From: Hyphomicrobiales bacterium | Lineage (GTDB): Bacteria; Pseudomonadota; Alphaproteobacteria; Rhizobiales; Methyloligellaceae | Direction: 5' to 3' | DNA length: 48,454 nucleotides | Assembly (NCBI GenBank): GCA_021775595.1 | Contig: JAJFHN010000027.1 | Span: 1 to 48,454, forward strand | Shown: positions 15,648 through 24,170 of the stretch, piece after piece | Layout: every line of letters begins with the position of its first letter | How positions within the stretch are numbered: the first letter of the stretch is position 1 | Notes under the pieces: generated by a model | Told to the model about the DNA's origin: nothing | The model's input: the letters and a program-made list of their open reading frames with translations, nothing else | Database searches by the model: none | Position numbers and translations under genes: made by a program

Positions 15648-18091
15648 GACGTGAGTTCCCCAGGCGCGCCGGGGCCATTGTCGGAGAAAAATTTGCGTCT
15701 GTTCTCGGCAAATTCGAGCAAGCGTTTTTCCACGCGGTCATTGATGCTGTCGGGCTCAAATGCGCCATCGGAACCCCGTTCGCCCGCCGGCAACCCGGTC
15801 ATGATCTCAATGCCCTGGGCGATCGTTTCCACCGCATAGACAGTGAATTCACCGCGCGCCACCGCCTCGACGACATCATCCCGCAACATCAGATGTTCGA
15901 TGTTCGAATGGGGAATGATCACACCCTGCCGGCCTGTCAGACCGCGGCCATTGCAGATGTCGAAAAACCCTTCGATCTTCTCGTTGACGCCGCCAATTGC
16001 TTGTACGTCGCCAAACTGGTTGACCGACCCCGTCACTGCAATCGCCTGACTGATCGGCACCTCTGACAACGCGCTGAGCAGCGCATAAAGCTCCGCCGAT
16101 GAGGCGCTGTCGCCATCGACTCCGCCATAGGACTGTTCGAACACCAAGCTGGCCGAAAGTGCCATCGGCACATCGAGGGCGTATGTGCCTTCGAGAAAGC
16201 CTCGCAGAATCATAACGCCCTTTGAGTGCAGCGGCCCGCCGAGCGCCACTTCGCGCTCGATATCGATCAACCGCCCGGCGCCCATGCGGACCCGGGCGGT
16301 GATACGGTTGGGCCGGCCATAGGCGAAGTTGCCAAGCGCCTGAACGCTCAGACCGTTGATCTGCCCCACATGCCCGCCATCGGTGTCGACCAGAACCACG
16401 CCGCGCTGGATCGTTTCCTGAACCTTTTCGCGCAACCGATCCGATCGGTGGATCTGCTCGGAAATCGCGCGCCCGACATCGTCGTCGCCGATGACGTCGC
16501 GGCCCTCCTCCCCGGCCCAATAATTGGCCTCGCGTAAGATATCGGCCAGCGCCTCAACGCGCAGAGTGAGCTTTTCGGAATCCTGTGCAATGCGCGAGCT
16601 TTTCTCGATCATTCTGGCTACGCCGGCGGCATCGACCGGGCGCAAACCGTGCAGGTCGACGACCGATGCGATCAGACCCGCATAGGCTTGGTAGGCGTCA
16701 TCGTCGCGGTCCATGGTGTCGTCGAAATCAGCCTGGACCTTAAAGAGCTGATTGAATTCCGGATCGGCCGCCGCCATCGAGTAATAGAGCATCGGATCGC
16801 CAAACAGCACCACTTTGGCCTTGAGCGGGATTCGCTCGGGCTGAAGCGAAATGGTGCTCACCATGTTGAGCTGATCGGTCGGCGACTCGATACTGATTTC
16901 GCCGGACTTCAACGTCCTCTTAAGCGCCTCCCAAGCATATGGCGCCCCCAGCATCTTGCGGGCATCGAGCAGCAGGTAGCCGCCATTGGCGCGATGAAGC
17001 ACGCCTGGTTTGATCAGCAGAAAGTCGGTGATCAACGACCCCATTTGCGGCAAATGCTCGATCCGCCCGATCAAATTGCCGAGCGTCGGGTTGTCTTCTT
17101 CGATGACGGGTGCGCCTTTTTCGGCGATGCCATCTCCATCCTCGGCGCCAACCAAGATATTGACCATATAGCGCCGATAGCGGACGTCGCGCGAGCTGTC
17201 GACGGTCTGCGAAACGATCTGCTCACTCTCGCCGCCCTCGGAAACGAAGAGCCCCACATTGCGGATCAGGTCATGCTCGACCGAGTCCAGATAGGCGCCA
17301 ACCCCCTCGAGCTCGGTAAACGCCTCGCGCACATCGATCAGCGCTTGGTGGACCGCGCCTTCGGCCAGTTCTTCATTCAGCTCGCGGATGGAATCGCGCG
17401 CCTCCTTTTGCAAGCGCGGCACCTGCTGCAACATCGACTGCAGCTCGGTTTGCAGGCCCTCGATCTTCTTCTCGATCTCTTCGCGTTCTTTTTTCGGAAG
17501 CTCGTGAAACTCTTCGGGCTTCATTACATTGCCATCGTCCGAGGGCGCCATGGCAAAGCCTGACGGCGTCCGCAGTACCGCGATGCCGCGCGCTTCGGCC
17601 GTCTTATTGAGTTCTTCGAATGCCTGCTCCTGACCGGCTCGAAATTGCTCGTCCACCGCGCGCCGGCGGGTCTGGTACTCCTCGCTTTCGAACAAGCCGG
17701 GAATTGCTTGGCGCAACTCGTCGATCACGCCGATCATAGCTTGTGAAAGCTGACGGGCGCGGCCTCGTGGCAGCGAGATGGCGCTGGGCTGGTGGGTTGT
17801 CTCGAAATTGTAGACATAGACCCAGTCGCAGGGCGCCGGCTCATTCGCCGCTTTGGCTTCCAACAGAGCCCGTACGGCGGTCGACTTGCCTGAGCCCGCC
17901 GGACCCAGCACGAACAAATTGAACTCGGGCTCGTCGATGCTCGTGCCGAAGCGAATGGCGTTGAGTGCGCGCGCCTGTCCGATGATGGTTGTCGAGGGTT
18001 CAAGCTCGCGCGTGGTGCGGAACTTAAACCGCGAAGGATCGCACTGCCGGCGCAGTTGCTCGGGCGCCAGCGCGTGGTGCGACGGGTTCAG
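15644..18091 (-). CDS. Lon-family ATP-dependent protease (AAA_32/LonB-like) with non-standard start
   Basis: About 815 residues if counted from the CTG at 18091. The order is an N-terminal segment (APEQLRRQCDPSRF, then TRELEP and IIGQARALNAIRFG), Walker A GPAGSGKS, a long charged helical insert, Walker B in GGYLLLDARKM, and the S16 protease domain with Ser in DGDSASSAEL (about 662) and Lys in GGVNEKIEGF (about 705). It degrades proteins in the cytosol using ATP. The first ATG/GTG/TTG in frame is a TTG at 17917, only a few residues before Walker A, which would remove 58 conserved residues; the frame closes upstream at a TGA near 18119. The start is thus a near-cognate codon (CTG 18091, or ATC 18100 seven bases after GGAG), or the frame is shifted from the ATG at 18113. 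Confidence 0.85.
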   Translation of the reverse strand: MNPSHHALAPEQLRRQCDPSRFKFRTTRELEPSTTIIGQARALNAIRFGTSIDEPEFNLFVLGPAGSGKSTAVRALLEAKAANEPAPCDWVYVYNFETTHQPSAISLPRGRARQLSQAMIGVIDELRQAIPGLFESEEYQTRRRAVDEQFRAGQEQAFEELNKTAEARGIAVLRTPSGFAMAPSDDGNVMKPEEFHELPKKEREEIEKKIEGLQTELQSMLQQVPRLQKEARDSIRELNEELAEGAVHQALIDVREAFTELEGVGAYLDSVEHDLIRNVGLFVSEGGESEQIVSQTVDSSRDVRYRRYMVNILVGAEDGDGIAEKGAPVIEEDNPTLGNLIGRIEHLPQMGSLITDFLLIKPGVLHRANGGYLLLDARKMLGAPYAWEALKRTLKSGEISIESPTDQLNMVSTISLQPERIPLKAKVVLFGDPMLYYSMAAADPEFNQLFKVQADFDDTMDRDDDAYQAYAGLIASVVDLHGLRPVDAAGVARMIEKSSRIAQDSEKLTLRVEALADILREANYWAGEEGRDVIGDDDVGRAISEQIHRSDRLREKVQETIQRGVVLVDTDGGHVGQINGLSVQALGNFAYGRPNRITARVRMGAGRLIDIEREVALGGPLHSKGVMILRGFLEGTYALDVPMALSASLVFEQSYGGVDGDSASSAELYALLSALSEVPISQAIAVTGSVNQFGDVQAIGGVNEKIEGFFDICNGRGLTGRQGVIIPHSNIEHLMLRDDVVEAVARGEFTVYAVETIAQGIEIMTGLPAGERGSDGAFEPDSINDRVEKRLLEFAENRRKFFSDNGPGAPGELTS

Positions 18092-18197
18092 TGTTTCGAT
18101 GACGAAACTCCATAACTCTCACTCGCCGAGGCAGCAATATAGACGATTTTTTGGGCCCGCCCGCAAGCAGCCAGCGCGCCGTCCGGAAACAAGCCGT

Positions 18198-19157
18198 CTA
18201 GTTGCGAGAAAGAAAATGCAGACTGAAGAGCGCCCTGTCGTCGATCCAAACCTCATCTGACTGCCAGCCCGCTCTCCGCGCCATGGCGCCAAATTCTTCA
18301 ATCGAATATTTGTGTGAGTTTTCGGTGTGAATTCGTTCGCCCCGCGTCAGCGTGAACGGGCGACCCAATACGCTGAGGCGCTGGTCCTCAAGACTGACGA
18401 TGTAGATCTCAATACGGCCCTCCGTCTCGTTATAGACGGCCTCGTGCTTGAATTTTTCCAGGTTTAAATCGCCATCGAGTTGGCGATTGATGCGTTCAAG
18501 CAAATTGAGATTGAATTCTGCTGTCACGCCCTCGGCGTCGTTATAGGCGGCAAGGAGAGTATCGGTGTTCTTCTTGAGATCGACGCCAACCAAAAATGCG
18601 CTGTCTTGCCCCAGCAGCTCGCCAGCATCGGCCAAAAACCGCGTGGCGTCAGCGTGGCTAAAGTTACCGATTGTTGAGCCCGGGAAAAAGCCGAGTTTTA
18701 GCGCGCCGGACACCGCATCAGGCAACTCAATTGCTTCATTGAAGTCGGCATGCACCGGAATGACGGTTAGGTCCGAAAACTTCTTTCGCAACGCTTCGGC
18801 GGCTTCGCTCAGCGCTTTGTCGGAAATGTCGATCGGCACATAGGCGGCTATGTCTTGCAAGCTCTCGATCAAAATGTGGGTCTTGCGGCTTGATCCCGAG
18901 CCAAATTCGATCACTGCGCAATCTGAACCAACCAATTGCGATATCCGCGGTCCATACTTTTCCAACAGCGCAATCTCGGTCCGGGTGGGATAATACTCTT
19001 CGAGCTGCGTTATTTTCTCAAACAGCTCCGAGCCGCGGGCGTCATAGAGAAAATGGCAGGGAATATGTTTTGCCCGCGCGCCCAATCCATCGATCACCGC
19101 CGTCGCGAATTCGTCAGCAAAGGGCTGCGCCTCCGCCAGCGTGTTTCGTGCATCCAT
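18198..19157 (-). CDS. egtD: L-histidine N-alpha-methyltransferase (ergothioneine synthesis)
   Basis: A 319-residue protein beginning MDARNTLAEAQPF at the ATG at 19157, two bases after the egtB stop; the frame itself stays open to 19499 inside egtB, but that extension is not protein-like. EgtD adds three methyl groups from S-adenosylmethionine to histidine to give hercynine. Family marks are HFLYDARGSELFEKITQLEE, YYPTRTEIALL, the SAM motif VIEFGSGSSRKT, and LGFFPGSTIGNF. The carboxyl end keeps GERIHTENSHKYS and the substrate-binding region near WIDDRALFSLHF. It is translationally close to egtB, and together they carry histidine to a hercynine sulfoxide conjugate. Confidence 0.94.
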   Translation of the reverse strand: MDARNTLAEAQPFADEFATAVIDGLGARAKHIPCHFLYDARGSELFEKITQLEEYYPTRTEIALLEKYGPRISQLVGSDCAVIEFGSGSSRKTHILIESLQDIAAYVPIDISDKALSEAAEALRKKFSDLTVIPVHADFNEAIELPDAVSGALKLGFFPGSTIGNFSHADATRFLADAGELLGQDSAFLVGVDLKKNTDTLLAAYNDAEGVTAEFNLNLLERINRQLDGDLNLEKFKHEAVYNETEGRIEIYIVSLEDQRLSVLGRPFTLTRGERIHTENSHKYSIEEFGAMARRAGWQSDEVWIDDRALFSLHFLSRN

Positions 19158-19159
19158 GG

Positions 19160-20464
19160 CTATCGATCTTCTGCCAGACGCAGGCCGGTGAACTGCCAGC
19201 GCTGGTGGGGATAGAAGAAGTTTCGGTAAGTGGGCCGAATGTGCCCGTCGGGTGTGGCGCACGAACCGCCCCTCAGCACGAATTGGCTGCACATGAATTT
19301 GCCGTTGTATTCGCCCACCGCGCCGGTGGCGGCCTTGAAGCCGGGATAGGGCGAGTAGGGGCTCTGGGTCCACTCCCATACGTCGCCATACATCTGCTTG
19401 AGCCCGTCCGTTCCGTTGGCCTTTGCGGCGAGCGGCCGCAGGGCGCCGTGCCCCAGCATGTGACCGCGTTGCGGGCAATCGCGCGCGGCCCTCTCCCACT
19501 CAAATTCGGTCGGCAACCGTTTGCCCGCCCAACGGGCAAAGGCATCAGCCTCATAAAAACTGACATGGCTCACGGGCGCTGCGGGATCGACGGGCTGGAG
19601 GCCATGCAAGCCCATTTGCCGCCAGCCATCTGAGTCTTCTTCCCAATACAGCGGCGCCCGCCAGCCGTCTTCGCGCGCCGCCGCCAGTCCGTCGGACAAC
19701 CACAGAGCGGGTGTCCCATAGCCGCCGTCGGCGATGAATTCGAGCCACTCCGCGTTTGTGACGCACCGCGTCGCCAACCTGAACGGACGCAGCAGCGCCT
19801 CGTGGCTGGGACGTTCATTGTCATAAGCAAATCCGTCGCCCGAATGCCCGACCTCCACGATGCCGCCATCGAAATCGACCCATTCAAGCGGGGCAGCGGG
19901 CCCCTCTTGCGGCAAGGAACCCACCTCGCGGTAGGCCGGTTTCAACGGCTCCATGGAAAACAGGCTGAGCACGTCTGTTAACATCAGCTCCTGATGCTGT
20001 TGCTCATGCTGAATGCCGAGCTCAATGAGCGCTGCCGCTTTGGCAGGTACATCGTTGTCTTTGCGGGTGAAGAAGTTTTGCATGGCCGCGTCCACGTGGG
20101 ACCGATAGCCTCGAACCTCATCGTTGCTTGGCCGTGTCAGCAAGCCGCGTTGCTGCCTCGGATGGCGCTCGCCCGCCGCCTCGTAATATGAGTTGAAACA
20201 AAACGCAAAGCGCTCGTCGTAAGGCGCGTACGTCTCATCGAATTGCTTGAGCACGAACGTTTCAAAGAACCATGTCGTGTGCGCCAGATGCCATTTTGTC
20301 GGACTGGCGTCGTCCATCGCTTGAACGACCTGATCCTCATCGCTCAATGGCTCGGCGATTTCGATCGAAATCCGCCGGGTGTCAGATAATCTAGAGCTGA
20401 GATGGGATTGCTGGGGATGTTGAGACGGCTCAGTCTCCGCTGCATCGGCAGACTCAAAGGACAT
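19160..20464 (-). CDS. egtB: Ergothioneine synthase EgtB (iron-dependent sulfoxide synthase)
   Basis: A 434-residue protein with an N-terminal DinB-like domain and a C-terminal formylglycine-generating-enzyme-like C-type lectin domain. The three-histidine iron site is visible: His62 in WHLAHTTWF, and His153 and His157 in IQHEQQHQE. The FGE-like half has VSFYEADAFARWAGKRLPTE, GDVWEWTQSPY and LRGGSCATPD. It joins hercynine to a cysteine-containing thiol, either gamma-glutamylcysteine or cysteine. Which thiol is used cannot be fixed here, but no egtA or egtC lies beside it. Start ATG follows GGAGAAAC. It is the first gene of an egtB-egtD operon. The 239-base upstream region is AT-rich and shared with mmcB. 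Confidence 0.93.
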   Translation of the reverse strand: MSFESADAAETEPSQHPQQSHLSSRLSDTRRISIEIAEPLSDEDQVVQAMDDASPTKWHLAHTTWFFETFVLKQFDETYAPYDERFAFCFNSYYEAAGERHPRQQRGLLTRPSNDEVRGYRSHVDAAMQNFFTRKDNDVPAKAAALIELGIQHEQQHQELMLTDVLSLFSMEPLKPAYREVGSLPQEGPAAPLEWVDFDGGIVEVGHSGDGFAYDNERPSHEALLRPFRLATRCVTNAEWLEFIADGGYGTPALWLSDGLAAAREDGWRAPLYWEEDSDGWRQMGLHGLQPVDPAAPVSHVSFYEADAFARWAGKRLPTEFEWERAARDCPQRGHMLGHGALRPLAAKANGTDGLKQMYGDVWEWTQSPYSPYPGFKAATGAVGEYNGKFMCSQFVLRGGSCATPDGHIRPTYRNFFYPHQRWQFTGLRLAEDR

Positions 20465-20703
20465 TCGTTTCTCCGTTCGAGATGGCTGACACTACGAAAT
20501 AAGACAAATATTGACCACCCAATGGCGACATCTCTATTTTCAATTCGACGTTATCTGACAATTGATCGCCAATTTCATGTTTATACGCCGGAATTGCAGG
20601 GTCCAGTCATGCTGTTGATCTGGCCTGTTTTGTCTGTGACGGCATCATCAATATTGCCGAATTCTGTCCTATTTTCCGCGATGATTTGGATTGTTGAACA
20701 GAA

Positions 20704-21177
20704 ATGAGCGAATCGGACCCGGTTATTATCAGTGACGGCCGTCAGTCGCCAATCGCGGGTGAAATTCAGCGCGGCGCCTGCCGTCTGATGCGCACATTCG
20801 GCAACTCGGTGGTAACGGAGCTGTCGCTGTCGAGCGGACACCGCGCCGACATCGCGGCACTTTCGCGCACGGGCGAAATCTGGATAGTCGAAATCAAATC
20901 TTGTCTGGCGGACTTCCGGGCAGATGGCAAATGGGACGCCTACCGCGAGCACTGTGACCGATTTTTTTTCGCCGTCACCCAGGATTTCCCCCTCGATGTG
21001 CTGCCATCTGATACCGGCCTCATTTTGGCCGACCGCTACAGCGGCGCCATTATTCGCGAAGCTCCCGAGCACAAAATCAGCGGTGCGCGGCGCAAGGCCG
21101 TAACCCTGCGCTTTGCGCGGGCGGCCGCGAGACGGCTGCAGTCACTGCAAGACCCAGGACCGGTCAGTGATTTGTAA
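20704..21177 (+). CDS. mmcB: MmcB-family DNA repair protein
   Basis: A 157-residue protein of a family almost confined to alphaproteobacteria. MmcB of Caulobacter helps survival of mitomycin-C damage. It resembles PD-(D/E)XK nucleases: ITGEIQRGACRLM-like opening (here AGEIQRGACRLM), the Asp in SGHRADIAALSRTG, and the core IWIVEIKSCLADFRADGKW with the E-x-K pair. The end is basic (ARRKAVTLRFARAAARRLQ). The ATG overlaps the stop of a dubious upstream frame, and the upstream DNA is AT-rich. No LexA box GAAC/GTTC-N7-GTTC was found in it. It converges with regA, seven bases away. Confidence 0.88.
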   Translation: MSESDPVIISDGRQSPIAGEIQRGACRLMRTFGNSVVTELSLSSGHRADIAALSRTGEIWIVEIKSCLADFRADGKWDAYREHCDRFFFAVTQDFPLDVLPSDTGLILADRYSGAIIREAPEHKISGARRKAVTLRFARAAARRLQSLQDPGPVSDL

Positions 21178-21184
21178 ATGGGGG

Positions 21185-21775
21185 CTATTTTGGCGCGCGC
21201 TTGGCCAGGATGCGCTGCAAGGTGCGCCGGTGCATATTCAGCCGCCGCGCCGTCTCAGAGACATTGCGATTGCACAGCTCGAACACCCGCTGAATGTGTT
21301 CCCAGCGCACCCGGTCCGCCGACATCGGGTTTTCGGGCGGCTCCGCCTTGCTCTGCGTCTGAGCCAACAGCGCGTTGCAGACATCATCGGCGTCCGCCGG
21401 CTTTGCCAGATAATCGACCGCGCCGAGCTTCACCGCCGTCACGGCGCTCGCGAGATTGCCATAGCCCGTTAACACCACCGCGCGCGCATCCGGTTTGTGC
21501 TCCCTGAGCACCTCGATTACTTCGAGGCCAGTACCGTCATCCAAGCGCATATCGACAACCGCGAAAATCGGCGCTTCCAGCTCGATAGCAGCTTTACCCT
21601 CCTCGACGCTCTCAGCAATGCGCACGTCAAAGCCGCGCTCTTCCATCGCGCGTGCCAGCCGGCTCAAAAAGGGTTTATCGTCGTCAACGAGGAGAAGCGA
21701 CCGGCCAGCGCCGATATCCGCCGACATGGTTTCTTGAACGTCTTGCTCATCCATGGTGTCCATCCCAATGGGCAT
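21185..21775 (-). CDS. regA: Redox response regulator RegA/ActR/PrrA
   Basis: A 196-residue response regulator. The receiver domain starts SLLLVDDDKPFL, has the phosphoacceptor in VVDMRLDDGTG (Asp75 in this numbering), a switch residue in VLTGYG and the lysine in YLAKPAD. A Fis-type helix-turn-helix closes the protein (NVSETARRLNMHRRTLQRIL), as in all RegA homologues. It controls respiration, photosynthesis, nitrogen fixation or CO2 fixation genes according to redox state. It follows regB by 32 bases in one operon. The start is uncertain: ATGs at 21775, 21763 and 21754 are all in frame, and a G-rich site favours the inner ones. Confidence 0.93.
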   Translation of the reverse strand: MPIGMDTMDEQDVQETMSADIGAGRSLLLVDDDKPFLSRLARAMEERGFDVRIAESVEEGKAAIELEAPIFAVVDMRLDDGTGLEVIEVLREHKPDARAVVLTGYGNLASAVTAVKLGAVDYLAKPADADDVCNALLAQTQSKAEPPENPMSADRVRWEHIQRVFELCNRNVSETARRLNMHRRTLQRILAKRAPK

Positions 21776-21807
21776 AAAACCGACCAGCCATTCCGGCCAC
21801 TATCAAC

Positions 21808-23166
21808 CTATTGCGTCTCATCGCCAGTCATTTTCAAGTCAAGCGCGTCGCGCGGCCAAATGAGTTCCACCACTGCGCCTGCCTCCGGCGCGCGCTTGTT
21901 TCTCAAATCCACTTCCGCGCCCGAGCGCTCCAGCAGCGTCTTGGCGATGAAAAAGCCAAGCCCCAGCCCGACATGTTCTCCCTCACCCTCTAGCTCGGCG
22001 CCGTCTGCAGCGCGCGTCGTTACAAATGGTTCGCCCAGTCGCTTGATGACGCCAGACTGCAGTCCCGGACCATCATCGGAGATCGTGACCGTCACCGTAT
22101 CGTCACTCCAGCGCGCCTGAACATCAACCTTGCTGCTGGCGAAATCGACTGCATTTTCAACCAGATTGCCAAGACCATAAAGCACGCCGGGATTGCGCGC
22201 GGTAACAGGCTCCTGCTGAGCGGTCTTGTCGAGTTCGATGTCGTCCATCGCTTTGGCGTCTATTTCGATCTCGGGACCCAGAATCCGGTATGGCTCCACA
22301 ACCTCGGCCAGAATCTGGCTCAGCGGTGCGCGATCAAAATGCAGGTCCGAAGCGCCTGCCTGGCTTGTCAGGCGCGATAAGATCTGCCGGCAACGCTGAG
22401 CCTGGCTTTGCAGCAACTCGGCGTCCTCCATCAGCGGGCTGCCCTTCGGCAGGCCCCGCATCAGTTCCTTGGCCACCACCGTAATGGTCGATAGCGGGGT
22501 GCCGAGCTCATGGGCGGCGGCGGCGGCAAGGCCATCGAGCGCCGAGAGCCGATGTTCGCGCGCCAGAATAGACTCCGTCGCCACCAGAGCGACCGACATC
22601 TGATCTGCTTCCTTGGCTATCTGCCAGGCGTAGTAGCCCATAAACGCCGCGCACAGCACGACCGTCGCCCAGTTGCCCAAAACATAGAGCAACGGCAGCT
22701 GGAACTCCTGATCCGGGTACCAGGGCAGCGGCAAATGAAAGACCGCGAGCGCAGTTGCGCAGATCAGCGCCAGACCGCCGATAGAGAAGGTGACGCGCCG
22801 GGGCTGGGTCGAGGCTGCGACGGTAACGGGAACGGCAAACAAGAACGCAAATGGGTTTTGCATGCCGCCAGTCAGATAAAGCAGCGCGGTGAGCTGCAAC
22901 GTATCGTAAAGCAGCATGTTGGATGCCGAGCCCGTATGCACCTGCTCTTCTTCCGGCAGCTGCAGGCTCAGAATGATGTTCAGGAAGCCCGACAACGAGA
23001 TGACCATCAGGCAGGCTATGATCGGGATAACGAAGCCAAGACCCCAATAGACCGTGAGCACCGTGATCGTCTGTCCGACCACCGCGATCCAACGCAGACG
23101 GACGATGGTCTGCAACCGCAAGCGGCTTCGGTGCTGCCGCACCTGCGTTAGTTCCGACAAGCGCAT
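21808..23166 (-). CDS. regB: Redox sensor histidine kinase RegB/ActS/PrrB
   Basis: A 452-residue membrane kinase starting at the ATG at 23166 (an in-frame GTG at 23226 has less support). Six hydrophobic segments fill residues about 25-185. The quinone-sensing motif GGMQNPF is at 100-106. The H box is AAAAHELGTPLSTI with His219, and the redox cysteine is in AQRCRQIL (Cys259). The 40-residue spacing between these equals that of RegB (His225, Cys265). The ATPase domain shows NLVENAVDFA, SDDGPGL and GLGLGFFIAKTLLERSG. The sensor reads quinone redox state and phosphorylates RegA. A divergent ABC transporter and SenC operon starts 220 bases away. Confidence 0.94.
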   Translation of the reverse strand: MRLSELTQVRQHRSRLRLQTIVRLRWIAVVGQTITVLTVYWGLGFVIPIIACLMVISLSGFLNIILSLQLPEEEQVHTGSASNMLLYDTLQLTALLYLTGGMQNPFAFLFAVPVTVAASTQPRRVTFSIGGLALICATALAVFHLPLPWYPDQEFQLPLLYVLGNWATVVLCAAFMGYYAWQIAKEADQMSVALVATESILAREHRLSALDGLAAAAAHELGTPLSTITVVAKELMRGLPKGSPLMEDAELLQSQAQRCRQILSRLTSQAGASDLHFDRAPLSQILAEVVEPYRILGPEIEIDAKAMDDIELDKTAQQEPVTARNPGVLYGLGNLVENAVDFASSKVDVQARWSDDTVTVTISDDGPGLQSGVIKRLGEPFVTTRAADGAELEGEGEHVGLGLGFFIAKTLLERSGAEVDLRNKRAPEAGAVVELIWPRDALDLKMTGDETQ

Positions 23167-23387
23167 TACGCCCAATTGCTCCCGCTTTACTTGGCTATTT
23201 GACGATAGCACAGTAGATAAACGCACTTGAGCCCGCTACGGCAATAGCCTTAAACCCCCATGGCGGACAACCATTTCCGGCGACTTGGAGCCCACGCGGC
23301 GCGCAAGCCATCTGGAGGCCGCAAAGTCGACCTAGGCAAACGGCCAATCCGTCGTGCATAGAACCACCGGCCAGGAATTCATTCGCT

Positions 23388-24170
23388 ATGAGCGCAAGCA
23401 GTGCCAAGTCCCAAGTGCGCCCCGTCGCGGTGACCAGGCTGCGAAAGACTTACGACTCGCTCGTCGCGGTCGATGACATCAGCTTTGCTCTGGAATCAGG
23501 TTCGATCACCGCGCTGCTCGGTGGCAACGGCGCCGGCAAGACCACGACCATTGCCATGTTGCTCGGGCTCGTCGAGCCAACATCGGGTCTCATCGAGGTG
23601 TTTGGCTCCGACATCATGACCGACCGCGGCCTTGTGGCCCACCGCATGAACTTTGTCAGCCCCTATGTCGACATGCCCATGCGCCTGACCGTGCGCCAAA
23701 ATCTCTCGGTCTACTGCAAGCTTTATGGCGTCGTGAATGTCGCCGAACGCATTGCCGAAGTCAGCGAAGAGCTGCAAATGACCGAACTGTTGAAGCGCGC
23801 CACGGGCAAGCTTTCGGCCGGACAGAAAACGCGAGTTGGCCTGGCCAAGGCTTTGCTCAACGCGCCGGAACTGTTGTTGCTCGATGAGCCGACCGCCTCG
23901 CTCGATCCCGATACGGCCGATTGGGTGCGCGGACACCTCGACGCCTACCGCAGGGCGCGCGGCGCAACGATTGTGCTGGCGTCCCACAATATGGCCGAAG
24001 TCGAGCGTCTGGCCGACCGCGTGCTGATGCTCGAGGCCGGCCGCGTGGTCGAAGATGGTGCGCCGGCGAACCTGATCAAGAAATACAAACGCGGAAGCCT
24101 CGAGGACGTGTTTCTCGATATCACACGCAAGCGCCGGCCACGCGCGCCGGTCGAGGAGACCGCGTCATGA
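23388..24170 (+). CDS. ABC-2 type transporter ATPase
   Basis: A 260-residue nucleotide-binding protein with Walker A GGNGAGKTT (about 44-52), the signature LSAGQKTRVGLAKAL, Walker B LLLLDEPTASLD and the switch histidine in LASHNMAEVERL. It powers the permease encoded next: its TGA overlaps the permease ATG (ATGA, 24167-24170). The family carries out export of drugs, lipids or polysaccharides, or serves haem/cytochrome-related tasks. The substrate cannot be stated. It is divergent from regB across 220 bases, so its promoter could be near that of regB. Confidence 0.9.
   Translation: MSASSAKSQVRPVAVTRLRKTYDSLVAVDDISFALESGSITALLGGNGAGKTTTIAMLLGLVEPTSGLIEVFGSDIMTDRGLVAHRMNFVSPYVDMPMRLTVRQNLSVYCKLYGVVNVAERIAEVSEELQMTELLKRATGKLSAGQKTRVGLAKALLNAPELLLLDEPTASLDPDTADWVRGHLDAYRRARGATIVLASHNMAEVERLADRVLMLEAGRVVEDGAPANLIKKYKRGSLEDVFLDITRKRRPRAPVEETAS

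Noticed and set aside
20519-20707. Plus-strand open frame upstream of mmcB with hydrophobic stretches and an ATGA overlap with the mmcB start
   Set aside because: Third codon positions are mostly A or T, unlike all neighbouring genes, and there is no ribosome site or recognisable motif. It is better explained as AT-rich promoter DNA shared by egtB and mmcB.
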